A stretch of DNA of 64,000 bases from Tanypteryx hageni (taxonomy: Eukaryota > Arthropoda > Insecta > Odonata > Petaluridae). The DNA lies in the NCBI GenBank assembly GCA_028673005.1, contig CM054118.1, forward strand, positions 65,591,401 to 65,655,400. Direction: 5' to 3'. This document shows positions 35,800 through 47,817 of the stretch, piece after piece (position 1 is the stretch's first letter; each line of letters starts with the position of its first letter). The notes beneath the pieces are model-generated. The model was not told the origin of the DNA. It made no database searches and saw only the letters and a program-made list of their open reading frames with translations. A program made the translations under genes and the position numbers.

Positions 35800-36474
35800 A
35801 ATTATAAGGTTTTCAAAAAGATTTGGAATGGAGAAAAGCGCGAGCAGATGCGTTCTATGGCGAGCAGATAATGAACAGACAAATGGTTATACGCAGACGA
35901 AAAATTATGGTACGGTAAATGTTCAAAGATTGTTTATGTGTGTTATTTCTGAAGAGACTTGAATAGGCGAGTTTATTAAATGATGGACTATCGATGTGTG
36001 GTAGCAGCATAAGCTTATCTTGTTTAAAGAAATAAAATGAGAAAATAGTGAATTTAGAGCGAGAGTAGAAAAGCGTAACCTGTGTGGTAGATTAATTATT
36101 AATGATGGAATAGATAATGCCGGAGGAGGTTATTGGATAGAGGATAGTTTAAAAATGTACGAAAAGAAAAATGGAATCAACGTAGATGCTTTGACTGTAG
36201 AAAGATGATCGTCATGCATAGAGCATGGTCCGACCGAAAGGAAAAAACCCTAATGAATAATTCACGCGCCCTAGGCTTTCTGAGAAATCCTCATGACACA
36301 TTTATGGGCAAACTTAGGAGCATTCACATTTAAATTTTAAAACGAGGCTCTTGCGATAGTCTTCTGATAAAAATTTGGGAGCAGTTTTCTAAATTCGAAT
36401 CATCCTTAAAATATTAAATATTTCAAACTTCAACTGAAATATTAATTTATTTATTGTCCATAAACGCAAACGCG

Positions 36475-36731
36475 ATGTGGCGAATTTATGGGGGGTCGCA
36501 CTTGGTGCGCGCCAAGGGCCCTATGAAGTAAGTAGCCCGAAAAAATTTTAGTACGTATAATCGCAGAAATATGAAATATCTCAGTTTAAAAATCGGTGAA
36601 ACCTCTCTATGATTCCACACAAAAAACTATCTTCAAGAGGGGTCGTTAGGAGAGGTTTCACTATATTTTTATATTACAGAGCCCCCAATTGTTTAGCGCC
36701 AGGAGCCCCAGAAGACGTAAATCCTCCACTG
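36475..36731. mobile_element. hAT-type MITE, family 2 copy 3
   Basis: Inverted relative to the 14-kb copy. The right end on minus reads CAGTGGAGGATTTACGTC and the left end ATGTGGCGAATTTATGGG. Inner blocks GTCGCACTTGG, AAACCTCTC and TAGCGCCAGGAGCCCC match the other copies. Flanks CAAACGCG (36467-36474) and CAAACACG (36732-36739) agree at seven of eight positions. Confidence 0.8.
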
Positions 36732-36822
36732 CAAACACGACTATTGCAAACGTGGAATATAGTCAACGTTCCATACGATATTGTATATTAGCTCAATAAC
36801 TTTTGGCTTAAGCAAAGTAAAT

Positions 36823-37050
36823 AAAGTTGGAACAATTTTTGAAACGAGAAAAAAAAAACATCCGTGTTCAGAAACGAGATAAAATGTTCTGCTACGATAG
36901 TTCAGGGGTAGAATATCCGCCCGGCAAGTGGAAGACCCGGGTTCAATTCCCGGTCATAGCAGACTTTTTTCTCGTTTCAAAAATTGTTCCAACTTTCACA
37001 GCTTATGCCTGTCTGCATAGGATCTTCGGATCATATCATTCCATCAATTT
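36823..37050 (+). mobile_element. Fold-back element with tRNA-like core, copy 2
   Basis: Perfect 32-base inverted ends at 36823-36854 and 36965-36996, starting AAAGTTGGAACAATTTTTG. The right flank to 37050 (minus: ATTGATGGAATGATATGATC ... GCAGACAGGCATAAGCT) matches the flank of copy 1 at 6921-6973, in the same relation to the palindrome. The core is a full tRNA-like cloverleaf, listed next. An open frame at 36827-37057 runs through the element and is a by-product. Confidence 0.75.
36890..36961 (+). tRNA. tRNA-like cloverleaf inside a mobile element (not a functional tRNA)
   Basis: This 72-base sequence folds as acceptor TGCTACGA/TCATAGCA (one mismatch), D-arm GTTC/GAAT around AGGGGTA, anticodon arm TCCGC/GTGGA with loop CCGGCAA, and T-arm CCGGG/CCCGG with loop TTCAATT. 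The A- and B-boxes resemble tRNA-Gly, but the loop would present GGC. The conserved U at position 33 is replaced by C and no isolated genomic context exists. I therefore read it as a tRNA-derived module carried by the fold-back element. Confidence 0.55.
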
Positions 37051-38275
37051 AAAGTAAATAAAGTAAAACAAAAAAAAAGGATTAAAAACCCAGTTTTTAA
37101 ATCTTTTTTGGGTATAGGAGTTTTACTTTATTTACGTTCCATACGATGGTTTTCGTCTATTTAATGTTTCATGTTAAATATATTCACTACAATGCTAATC
37201 TAGCTACCAAATAATATGAATATATTTCAGTAGCAGAAAACAAAATTATATTATAGAGAAAAATGGCCACTACAAAAGTCGGCTACATAGGCGATTTGGT
37301 GATCTATCGAAAGTGATGTCATATAAATGCGAGGTGTTTTACAAATTTTCTCAAACGTTTTTATATGTTTCAAATATTTTGAAGGCTCATATCTCTCTGT
37401 CGTTTGCACGCGATACTTTTATAAGGGTTTCATTTGAATTTTACCCGTTTTCTCTATTCAGGCTCCTTGTTTGCATAAACTCAGTTGCTCGTATTAAGTG
37501 ATTGGTTTCATCGAATCTCTCAACCGATTTTTATGTCATTTGTTTGAAAGTTCAAAAGTATAAAAGGCGAGTGATTGATACTCTTTATTAAAGGATTGAT
37601 TTTTATAATATCAAAACTCAAAACAAGAAATTTATATGTTATGTGATTCAACCATTTCGCAAAAGTTTATCTCACATTCCTGCAGTTTCTTTAAAATACT
37701 CTATGAAGAACTAAAATAACGTGTTTATAACAAACCAAATTCGATGCAAAATCAATGTAATTTAAAGTTTCTTTGAAAAATACGAGACAAGTAGAAAACT
37801 AAGACCATGATTTAGATTCATTATGGAACTTCATCAATTAATATCAAACTAACTATTTACAAACATTTGTTCATCAAATGCTGTCAATGTTTTTGCAAAA
37901 ATGTTGATGGAATTATGTAAAAGAAGCCTTTGCATGATCACAGGTATACCTCATGTTATTTTTTATTTGCGTGTCAGTTTTTATGTGACCATCAAAATAA
38001 TATGTTGAGCAACTTTTCGATAGCCACGTATTTATATTGCACTTAACGGTTTCGACGGATTCCATCTCCCGAGGCACAAATAGATAACGTGGGTAGAGTA
38101 AATACAAAGTAAGTACCAATCCTTTCGTTTTCTCCGAACATAAACTCAATCCGTTAAGAATAGAATCAAGTGGAAATAACAGCTCACTTTTCCCGAAGGA
38201 AAGCGTGAAATTTCGTTAAAACGCGAGCAGAATATCTTCTTCCCCACTAAACTTATCCTCGCCCGTCATCAGATA
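37051..38275. other. No supported feature
   Basis: AT-rich DNA, no recognised feature. Confidence 0.4.
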
Positions 38276-38279
38276 AGAC

Positions 38280-38870
38280 TAAAGAGAGGGAGGGAGGGGG
38301 AGAGAGGGGGGAGAGAGGGAGAGAGAGAGAGGGAGAGACGCAGACTGGGGTGGCACTCAACCGGAAGTCGTGACCTAGGCGAAGGGCGTTTTAAAAAGCC
38401 ATGAGCGGCGATTCGATTCTCGTCTCCGATACGCGATTCACCTCGACTTGACCAGGAGACGAAATTTCACCTGCTGCGCACGGAGGGCACCCGCAACCCA
38501 TTGTGTGTGTCGGGTTGCGAGGCGCTGGGGGGTGTGGCGGTTGGGGGCGTGGCGGTGGGGGCGAGCGATGCATTATTAAAAGGGAAAGGAGGTCAGGGAG
38601 GGAGGAGGAGTGGGGGAGGATAAGCAGGTCTCCGAAGAGTGGCGATCGCCGTTGAGAAATTCCACGCTCGGGTTGGCGAAGAAATACGGCTCCAGTACGC
38701 AGTTTCCCTCTCGGGTACTTGATAAATCTTTTTTTAAATCCCGCGGTCCTTTCTCTCCGATTTGTCACGAGAACCAGTGCTAGGCAACGGCGAAGTAGAA
38801 GGAGATTGAGACGAGGAGAGAACAGAGATATAACTCGAGTTAAGAAAGAGATCAAAGACGTGCGGACAAG
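38280..38870. other. Purine run followed by CpG-dense patch
   Basis: A (GA)/(GGGA) run at about 38282-38337, then GC- and CpG-rich DNA to about 38870 with an ETS-type CCGGAAGT near 38359. A 154-codon frame on minus (38391-38855) has a Pro-rich middle translated from the GGGGTGTGGCGG-type tract; I do not recognise it. A 14-base palindrome CGTACACGTGTACG lies near 38881. Confidence 0.35.
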
Positions 38871-38989
38871 TGATGACGGTCGTACACGTGTACGTCAGGC
38901 TATTGAACTGATATTGAGATCTATTTATGGCGTCAAAAAAGCTAACTATAACAATACTGGATGGACTCCGATTGCCATAGAAAGCTAGG

Positions 38990-41079
38990 AAAAAAAAACT
39001 TTGTTTTCAGAAACGGTTCCTTTGTTTACCTATACGCGCTTCTGCTTTTTCCAACTTTTTATTGTTATGGGAGCTGCTTAGTTCATTGATTAGATTCTGG
39101 CATTAAGGCGATCACGATAATTTTCTCTAGAATTATTAGTACGATTTTTCATGGACTTTTTTCTTTGGGTGAAATAGAAGTGTCGTTCATTAAATGGAAA
39201 GGATCAAGACAAGAATGTCCCTGACCGATAATTAATGTTTGCATTCGCAATTTTATGCACGCAAAAAGCAACACCCAGTGATATCTTATATCAATAGACC
39301 TCCACCGGCTGGTTTTTCCTACATCCTCGTGACATAATACATTTGTATAAGTAATATATTTTGATACAACCACCATTAGAAGCCAATACATTTCATAGGA
39401 CAAGGCATTAAAAAAAGACCGAAATTGTATCACAGCAGGTCGATTCTGATTTTTAATTTTACTCCCATTTTACTCCAGTGACGAGTTCGAAGGAGGTGGT
39501 GCGGGTTGCTGAGAAACGGGGTTTGGTGAGTGAGATGAAACTACCATCAACCCCTATCCGTGGAATTGAAGATTTCGAGAGTCGATACGGAGGGAATAGT
39601 GCACAAGTGCGGCGGAGAGACAATTTCTTGGGCGAAGATAAAATTTAATAAATACCGAGCATCCACAAACCAAGAGTCATCATACTTGTTTCAAAATTTA
39701 GAATAAATAAACTGATGTGGGCAACACATGACTTTCTCCATATTCATATGGCAAATTACATGATGTTAGCTCTGGGATCGTTGTCAATATTTACTTCCGG
39801 TTCACCATTAAGAAAAGAAAAAGGAGCGTTACTAAGACGTAACTAAGCGTCGATTGTTAACAATAGTCTTCGGTAGGTGGCGTGGTGGTGGCAGCTAAAA
39901 ATATAAGATATCTCTTAAACAATGCATTATATGGAAAAATGTATCAAACAAAGGTTGTAGAAAATAAAATTTCCTACAACTTTTATTCCAATACATTTTC
40001 ATATTTATCAAATATTAAAGCAAATATTTCAAAATAACGGATAAGTAACAAGAGTAAACACCCACTTCCGGTAGACCGATTTTTACCAAAAACTAATCAG
40101 ATCTTCTAACTTTTATAAAAATGTTAAATATAAAATTTTGCGTTGACCTGATTAATAGTTTTTGAGTTAGAGCGCCCACAAAAATCTATCACATAGACCG
40201 ACAGCACAGACATCATCGCGAAACTAGTCAGAACGTGTTCAGGGAACCTTAAAACATGTATTGCCGTTGAAATCTCGAGCTCAATTTTTTTCATGAAAAC
40301 AATACTTTCTCATATAACGTATATGTTAAAAGTAAAAAGACGATATTAACAAGAAAATTTCGCTTGAATCCGAAAGAGACAAGTTTTTCAGTGTTTAGCT
40401 GGAGCTGATGAGATGTTGCGAAGATGCCCGATTAAGATTCAAAGTTGCTGGAAAAAGCAGAAGCCTCTACGGTTATATTTAAGGTCGATTTAATGGCTCA
40501 AACTCCTGGTGTTATTTCCCTTCCTTAGCGACGCATTATTTATGATGATGCACCAGACGTCAACGCGAACTCTTCGCCACATACGAATCCAGAGCTTCTT
40601 ATTCAGCGGTCCGCGTATGTGGTTTAAACAAAATGAAGTTGAATGGTAAAAGCGATTCTGGCGAAGGCTGGCCCGTGCTCGCCGTCCAAAAGGGGTAGCA
40701 GCTGGCAACCGATAATAAGCCCCAAACTACAGAAATTTGATCGATTGCTGCTCATTGTCATATTCTGTCCTGTCGGGTGGTCCGTGAATGCGGAGGGGTT
40801 GTGAAAACCCTAGATTTATAGCATATTGTGTTGCTTTCAGGCGCCGCCCAAATTTCATAATCTCCTGATTTCCGCTTCGTCGTTATGCCATCCACGTGAG
40901 AATAATTTTCTTATGTTTAAAATAAATGCGTTACTTACCTAATTGAGAACGATTGGTGCCTTCTCGGAGCTATTTCAATACATTTTTCGAGAAAAAAGTT
41001 TTTCGAAGAGAACGTATCTGCAGTCGTATCTATTGTGTTATTTTATCTATGTAAAATAGATTTTCTTATACAAATTTAT
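38990..41079. other. No supported feature
   Basis: AT-rich DNA. ACTTCCGGT occurs near 39786 and 40067 beside phrases such as AGACCGATTTTTACC that look like dispersed-repeat sequence, but I found no matching copy in the window. Confidence 0.3.
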
Positions 41080-41080
41080 A

Positions 41081-41526
41081 TCATCATCATCATCATGCTT
41101 CTGTCCGAAGACAGGTTTTAACTGAATCGCTGCCTCCATTTCTCTCTCTCCCTAGAAGCCTCTTTTATACCTCTATAAGTAGTATATCCCTGCTTTATAT
41201 TATCTAATATTCCTATTCTTTTTCTCCCTCTTCCTCTTCTTCCACTAATTTTTCCTTCTAAGATCGTCCTTTGTAAACACTGTCTTCTCAATATCCAATT
41301 TGCTTTTCTTTTCCTGATTGTTTTTATTAGCATCCTATCTTCTCCCACCATTTCTAATACTTCTTCGTTTCTCTTCCTCTCTGTCCATTTCACTTTCATC
41401 ATTCGTCTCCATACCCACATCTCAAAACTTTCTAAATATTTTTCTTCCTTTCTCCTTACCGTCCACGTCTCTGCACCATAAAGAGCTATGCTCCATATGT
41501 AGCATTTTGCTAATTTCTTCCTTGTT
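41081..41526 (-). mobile_element. LINE family A, 3' fragment with terminal hairpin
   Basis: 5'-truncated non-LTR retrotransposon on minus. It holds the last ~134 codons of ORF2, a stop, a very short 3' UTR with the hairpin CTGTC-TTCG-GACAG (41101-41114) and a (ATG)n tail (plus strand (TCA)n at about 41081-41097). The compact 3' end and trinucleotide tail are usual for some arthropod LINEs. A diverged relative lies at 45993-46370. Confidence 0.85.
41118..41526 (-). pseudogene. LINE reverse-transcriptase protein, C-terminal part
   Basis: This is the C-terminal end of a LINE ORF2 protein. Read from about 41524 downward it gives KKLAKCYIWSIALYGAETWT, then RRKEEKYLESFEMWVWRRMM, KWTERKRNEEVL, RKANWILRRQCL and GRRGRGRK, and stops at 41118-41120. 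The LYGAETW and FEMWxWRR motifs are characteristic of the region after the RT domain in this LINE group. The WI-LRR junction looks as if two residues, usually Gly-His, have been lost. The polymerase and endonuclease domains are missing, so it cannot function. Confidence 0.85.
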
Positions 41527-42639
41527 TAAACGGTAATATATTTCTATATAACATTTAAGGCGCGGAAACATGGAAATATAGGTCTTGTGCGGAAGGCAAT
41601 GCACAAATTCGTCTCATGTCAAAAGGTTACGTACATTTGCATTTGTAATGCGGAATGAAACTGAGTTGGTTGTTAAGGAGATACAATGTAAGTGAGCAAT
41701 GATAAGGTACGTCAAGAAGCGTTTGTTGTCAACTGGAAAGGCTGATTCCCGAATGTGAAAAATGAACCTGAGGGCGAAGACTTTTTAATTATCGGTCGGA
41801 TTTTCTCATATCCGAAACGCCGAACACCAATGATTGTCTAGTGAAGAATGTTTGTTAAGTAATCTCCAGTAATCATTCAGTGCTATTTATACAGTTTACT
41901 ATATATTCTCAATGAGCGTTAACGGCACGTATTTGCAGTATCTTGAAGGGAAAAGGGATTAAATATTCTCGCGAGTTTGATATTTTATCGGCAAATTTGG
42001 TGTGATAAATTGTAAGTCGAAATTCTGCAAGGTATCTACCAGCGCCCAGAGAAATAAAAGAATAATAAGAAAATATTAAGGTGGACTGGTTGACAATTTT
42101 TTATGCAAAGTAGTTATCGAAAACTATTCTTGATTATGGACAAAGCGAATGGACGAAGCTGTAATTAAAGCCCATAAACACACGTAGGACTACTGCTTCC
42201 GATATGCACGAAGCAAAGTACAGGTGGAAAGCTCTCGAATGAGATTGTTTTTGCTAAACACGTGGCATAATTATTGACAAATTAAGTTTTGTGTCCCAAA
42301 GCAATAAGTCTCGTAGACAAAAACTAATTATGCATTGTTGAAATTACGGGCGAGAAGTCGATCTAGATCGCAACTAGATAGTAGCGTATGATGTATTTTA
42401 CGATAACACCTGCTCCTTCCGCGTACACGGGGCTGCTATTGAAGCTTGAATAGCGATGACGAAGTGTAGATATCTTGTACGGTAGTTACATACCTACGCG
42501 ATGATAACCATCGTTGCCGATCGTGACAATGCTGATGATTTACTGCAGTAGAATCATAAAGGTTTTGTATGCTTTTCTCTTGGACTCCTCGTACGACCGT
42601 TTATTCATAGGGAATTTGCTCAATATCTATACCGTCTTG
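41527..42639. other. No supported feature
   Basis: AT-rich DNA with no recognised feature. Confidence 0.4.
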
Positions 42640-42647
42640 GTTATAAC

Positions 42648-44060
42648 TAGGCATGGTAGGAGTTGATTTAAATCAATAAACATTAAATTTAAAAAAAATT
42701 AAATTCGACGAAAATGAATTTTCGTCGGTTAGTGTCGATTTTCACCACTACATTTTCTACGAAATTTATGCATCATGCTTGAAAAACTATGCTATCCGCT
42801 CTCTCAAACCTAACATATTTTACCACCAAACAGTCATAGACAGTCTGTATTTGTCATACCAAACGGTCACAACATTCGGAATTTGCTTTCTAATGTCGCT
42901 TATGTCACTGTCTTAAGGGCACATACTGAGCTGCCATGGAATCTAAAGGTAAAGGACAAAATATTATGATTGGTTTATTGTGCTCTTTCTTTACCCTTGT
43001 CCGAATCCGATAATCCATACGTATTTTGGACTCCATTTACCGAGAAGTCGGGAGATGTCTACGCGACATTATCTGCCGACCTCCTCCAAGAGGCGAAATG
43101 AAAGTTTTACCGACTGAAAAATGAGTACCGATCGTCAGATGGCCTTATGGCATTTCCAAAAACACCCTGTCATAAAATTTATATAATCCATCGGAGAGTG
43201 TGCTTAGTTTCTTTAGCATTGCTGTCGAAGGAGCATCGTTCCATATACGCACTCGGGGCTTTTTTCCGCATTCATAGTAGTTTATTACTCAACAAGATGG
43301 TATATTTATCATCAAAATATTCATTTATACATAAGGTTGTGCGTTATACTCACGTCACATTATTTTCTCACTAATTGTCACGATTTCGTGAATAAGGGGC
43401 CCGAATTAACGAGTAGAATATCTATACTTTCTGGTTTATTGCGAAAAATTAACCGTTCCAGATTGGTGACCGAAGTGAACAGCAACACATTCGTCGGAAT
43501 ATAGATTGCAACAAAAAAGCAGCATAAAAGAAGCCTTCTTTTTATTTACACACTTTTAGCTAAACTTAATTCAATTTATAACATTTTATAGATAAAAATT
43601 GATGAAATGTATTGAAATAAACGTCGATATTAGATGTCGCTTTTTAAGAAATATAAACGTTGATATGTTTGTGTGCATTTCTGGGTAATCAACCTCTTGG
43701 ATTATTACAGCCAAAATATAAACGTCGAAAACAAACATGCCCAATTAAATGTTGAACAATAAACGTTGATGTACGTCGCTGATTTTTACGAAAAATAAAC
43801 AATGGTGGTGGTCGCTTTTTAAGAAATATTAACGCCGAAAATTACCAAGACTAGTAAAATGTATTAAAGTAAACGTTGATATTGCGCCGATTTAAAAAAA
43901 TAAATAAGCGTCGTTTTTTAAGAAAAATAAACGTCGAAAACTATCAAAGCCTATAGTAGTAGTAATTTTAATCGTCGACATTCGTCGAAATTTCTCGGGA
44001 AAATAAACGTCGATTAAAATCTTCGATTAAAAAAATAAGCGTAGAATTCTACCCAGCCTA
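42648..44060. mobile_element. 1.4-kb DNA transposon with subterminal repeats, copy A
   Basis: Ends TAGGCATGGTAGGAGTTGAT and (minus) TAGGCTGGGTAGAATTCTAC. Flanks GTTATAAC (42640-42647) and GTTATAGC (44061-44068) agree at seven of eight positions. Between 43616 and 44016 the motif ATAAACGTCGA and close variants recur at least eight times, often after TTTTTAAGAAA. Both termini are shared, in opposite orientation, with the element ending at 58885. The 8-bp duplication and repeated AAACG-type subterminal motifs recall hAT elements, but the TAGGC end is not the usual arthropod hAT form. Class uncertain. Confidence 0.65.
42998..43160 (+). pseudogene. Possible decayed DNA-binding domain in copy A
   Basis: One frame reads LSESDNPYVFWTPFTEKSGD, then YATLSADLL, a TGA stop, and KFYRLKNEYRSSDG. 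The KFYRLKNEYR phrase is reminiscent of MADF or Myb/SANT-like domains that accompany some transposons. The match is short and from memory of the family style only, so this is a weak suggestion. Confidence 0.2.
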
Positions 44061-44069
44061 GTTATAGCC

Positions 44070-44352
44070 CGACTGAGGACATGAAAGGAAGTCGAATTTC
44101 ACGTCTCTTTGAAAATAAAATTAAAATTCCGAACGGAACTGGCGGAATAAGCGTCGCCCTACCGCACAAATGTCGACAACGTACAAAACTACGCTAATTT
44201 GCATCCTTTTAATAGCAGTGCGGGAAACAATGCGTAAAATTAATCTTTCAGCTCTAATCGGTGAGGAACTGTGGAATTTGTATCGATAGTGATGAGTGGT
44301 TTTTTCCCCGGAGAAGCCGCGTGTTAATGACCTCTAGCATGTTGCTGGCGTA
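44070..44352. other. No supported feature
   Basis: Short spacer between two transposable elements, nothing recognised. Confidence 0.4.
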
Positions 44353-44360
44353 CTGATGAC

Positions 44361-44624
44361 CAGTAGCGGATTTACGCCACCTGGGGCCCCTGGCGCTAAG
44401 CAGTCGGGGCCCTGCAATCTAAATAAACCTCTCCTAACGGCTGTCTTCTTTTGTGACACCTCTTAACGATCGTTTTTCTATTGAATCATAGACAGGTTCC
44501 GCTGATTTTTAAATTGAGACATTTAATATTTCTGAGATTATATACACGAACATTTTTTCGGGGCCCCTTACTTCAAGAGGCCCCTGCCACGCGCCAAGTG
44601 CGACCCCCCTTAAATCCGCCACCG
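44361..44624. mobile_element. hAT-type MITE, family 2 copy 2
   Basis: Left end CAGTAGCGGATTTACGCC, right end (minus) CGGTGGCGGATTTAAGGG. Flanks are identical CTGATGAC copies (44353-44360, 44625-44632). The interior matches the 14-kb copy without its nested insertion, sharing TAACGATCGTTT, GGTTCCGCTGATTTTTAAAT and GAGATTATATACACGAAC. Confidence 0.9.
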
Positions 44625-44632
44625 CTGATGAC

Positions 44633-45670
44633 GGTCTTTACTTCATTAAAGCACTGTTTTTGCACGTTAGAATCAATTTTCCTTGTTTTTTAATTTAATC
44701 CACTGTTGTTTACGCTTAAAATGAATTCCTAAATTTAAATTCCGCGTGCATTTTACACCAAGAACTAGATATAGCCGCGAAGACGCAAAAATACACACCA
44801 AGCGATTTATAAGATAAAATACTTTAATGATTAACTGTGGGAAAAAACTTACACAATGGTGGGCAAAAGAGATGGAATTATAAGACTGCGCTTTGTATTT
44901 GTACGCGCTTTCAACCCTTCGGTAGTCACGCGAAGGAGGAGATTTATTACCGAGCAATTAGAATCGAAATTTCTTTGCAGAATACCATAATCTCACTTCG
45001 CAAAACCAGTCTTGGAGATACGCGACTCTGTCATTTGAATGCAGATGAGGATTATGGAGGAAGATATTCGAAAAAATCAGTCGGTTTTTCTGTTTTCGAA
45101 GACTTAAGCTCCGTTTCTGCAAAATGTGTTCCCGATTTAAATCGGATCGTTCGCAGCTCTCCCTTTTCCCTTTATAAGAATTCCAATCCACGGATTCCTC
45201 CGATTCTTTTTCTCCCTTGATTTATTTCCGATTCGCCGCGGCCTCTGGACTCACTCGAGCGAGAGGAGGGAATCCGTCGAGCTACAAGAGGCGTCGGTTT
45301 CCTGGAATTCTCGGATCGCCTGGAGACGAGAAAAAAGAGTGTCTTCTTTTATCGCCCTGCTCGGGAAGGATTCGCTCGGATATTCAATCTCGGGACATTT
45401 CCTGTTAACGATAAACGAGGCGATTGTATTTTTAACAGGTGGACGCTTTTATCGCCATTCCCCATCGCGTTGGCGTCCCATTTCCGTACTTGCCGCGGTA
45501 GAGCTGGTGCCATGAAATATCTGTCTGAAACGCGAAATACCTCGCTCGCCCTGTAAGATTATGTTATCCGGTTGCCATTCTTTGGATCGACGCCTAAAAG
45601 TAATAAAAGGCTCATAATACATTTTAACGTAAATTTCGTATGATGTTTGTCGGGGATGCCTTGAAAATTA
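44633..45670. other. No supported feature, CpG-dense 45190-45560
   Basis: A 127-codon frame at 44837-45220 plus is unrecognised. The stretch 45190-45560 is CpG-rich. No defended gene. Confidence 0.3.
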
Positions 45671-45680
45671 AATATCGTAC

Positions 45681-45720
45681 TTAGCGGCGTAGCAAGGGGT
45701 GGGCGAATAGGGCTACCGCC
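45681..45720. mobile_element. Terminus related to the 30.3-kb element end
   Basis: TAGCGGCGTAGCAAGGGGTG followed by GGGCTACCGCCACGGGCAC parallels, block for block, the terminus read on minus from 30312. Only this end is found; the interior to about 45930 shows nothing recognisable. Confidence 0.4.
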
Positions 45721-45992
45721 ACGGGCACAAAATCCCAATCTGAATAAAACATACCTGCGAAATTACAACCTTCCACCTAATCGGAAAATTTGTTCAAAAC
45801 GCGTTATAACGTGCCATTGATGACGTCAGCGTTACATTACGGACAACGGCTATTATATTAAGTAATTGTTCTTTGGAAAGTTATCAAAATTGATAAAGAG
45901 AGTAACAGAATACCCTTAAGCGTCGGAGGAGACTATTTAACAAAAGGTTTTATGTACTCGAGCAATATTTTGCATGCCACATGTGAATTAAA

Positions 45993-46370
45993 GTGATTAT
46001 AGAGCGGAAAGACGGAAACTTACGTAACGTCATCAAGTACTTGAAACGTTTTGAAATGTGGGAATTAAGAGGAAAGCCGAAAAAAACGGATAGGATAAAA
46101 AGCGAGAAAGTACTAAAAAGACAAGGAAAGACGAGAATGATGGTTAATACGGATGATAAGAAAGAGGAAGACGACCTGTGCATGGCATACCTTGAGGAGA
46201 GATTCCGTTATTCAATACATAATGGAAGTAAATATAAAAAAGATGAGGTTTAAACTGATTGAAGAGGAGAGTCATCAAGAAATGAAGAGGGTCGCTATAG
46301 ACAAGAGAATGTGGTGCATCAGGTTTGATCAGGGACCTGTCTACGGGCAGAATACTAATGAGGATGGCGA
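45993..46370 (+). mobile_element. LINE family A, second decayed 3' fragment
   Basis: On plus, one frame gives KYLKRFEMWELRG then KTDRIKSEKVLKR. After a frameshift near 46145 another gives RMIRKRKTTCAWHTLRRDSV then QYIMEVNIKK. These align with KYLESFEMW, KWTERKRNEEVLE and IRKRKANWILRRQCL then TILEGKI of the 41-kb fragment. It ends with the same kind of hairpin, CTGTC-TACG-GGCAG (46337-46350), followed by an ATG-rich decayed tail. It is older than the 41-kb copy. Confidence 0.75.
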
Positions 46371-47740
46371 TTGCCCTGTGCCGTGGAGCATCTTGTCAAA
46401 AAGATTACATTGGATGTCAGGATGATGACGCTAGCATTAACTCCGGTACTCTCGGTATTTGGTAAGTTATTATGATCGCGCACTTCTCGATCACCGCGGA
46501 CTTTGTAACATTCTCTCGCTTAAGTTATTGCTCAATTCCGATCAATTTATTATGATCGAGAATTTCAAAACATTTGATCTTTACGAAGAGCTGGTGTTAC
46601 ACCAGCAATGAAATTAACGTTACGGTGGCTGGGCAGTTTTATTGGCACTATTTATCGTTTCCAATCACTTTTTAAGTCGGCATGCTCAAGAGACGATAAT
46701 TTACGGTTTGTGTTAACAGGCTCTCTCCACACACCGAATTGAACGTGTATCTCCAACATCAACCTCCTTAAGGCGTTGGTGCTTGGAGATATCCTAGTGA
46801 CTCGGTTCATTATGGTTTTTTCTTTCGAAAGTTTTTTATTCTTTTATGCTTACAGACCGGATTTAAAACTGCGTTCTGCCTGGCGAAAAGCCGATAAACG
46901 ATCCTTTTGGATAATCTATGAAAATTAACATTGATACATGGCGGTGAAAGGACTGCTCCTATCCTCTGTGGGCCTTGAACGTTGCCTGTATACCGAGGAA
47001 TATATGATACGAATGAGTAATCCGAAGATATAGAGTTCGACTGAAATTAATGCGAAGAATTAACCCAGTTTAAACGACTTCGCTATGAATTAAACCTAAA
47101 CCTCATCGCCCGTCCGTGCGACATTTGCCGTCTCATCGACGCCGCCAAGAACGATTTAAAGTAATGGACCGATTAGTCTCGCCAAAAAAGCATTAATATT
47201 AATAGCTCCAAGGCCATTCATAACCGCTCTTAAAAATTAAAAAGGGAAAATTTGAAAGACGTTCTCCCGGTTCGCCCCCGAAAGAGATAACAGGACTTGT
47301 TTAGCTGCAATGGAGTCGGTAGCGAGACGCCGTGGGAGACGACGGAAGCGCGCTATACAATGCAAGGTCGCCGGTTAATTAATATTAAAAGCGCTCGGGC
47401 GCGATTGCTTCATCGTAGGGAAGGGGGCATCTCCAAGGAGACGCGGAGGGAACGTAATGAGACTATTATAAATTAAGGGTATTTCAAGTGAATGCGAGGC
47501 GTATTTTTATGGGGGTATTTTCGACCAATTTTTTGATGCTACAAAGATACAAGTGCATTAGTGATATACTGCTATGGTTGTGAAAGATTGCGCTATTTTT
47601 ATGAAAATGAAATTTTTAGCATTCTTTCAAGGGCAACGAAGAGGGAAAACTTATCTTTGGCGGAAATAATATTTCATTGTATATTCTTTATACTTCATAT
47701 CTTGTTTGCAAATCTAGTTAATTTTCATAAGTTTTACTTT
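46371..47740. other. No supported feature, CpG-dense 47270-47460
   Basis: Mixed composition; a CpG-rich stretch lies at about 47270-47460. No recognised gene or repeat end. Confidence 0.35.
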
Positions 47741-47743
47741 CCT

Positions 47744-47815
<72 letters not shown>
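47741..47815. repeat. (TA)n microsatellite at SINE 3' side
   Basis: CCTCCA followed by about 33 TA dinucleotides. The CCTCCA(TA)n string recurs, shorter, at 48170-48191 on the other side of the SINE, so it is the SINE target duplication, later expanded on this side. Confidence 0.9.

Positions 47816-47817
<2 letters not shown>

Noticed and set aside
36890..36961. Functional tRNA gene
   Set aside because: The fold is good, but U33 is missing, identity elements conflict (Gly-like body, GGC in the anticodon place), and it sits inside a repeated palindromic element.
38391..38855. 154-codon minus frame in CpG-rich DNA
   Set aside because: Pro-rich part follows from the G-rich tract; stop codons are rare in such DNA, so openness is not evidence.
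44837..45220. 127-codon plus frame
   Set aside because: No recognisable motif; an overlapping minus frame is also open.
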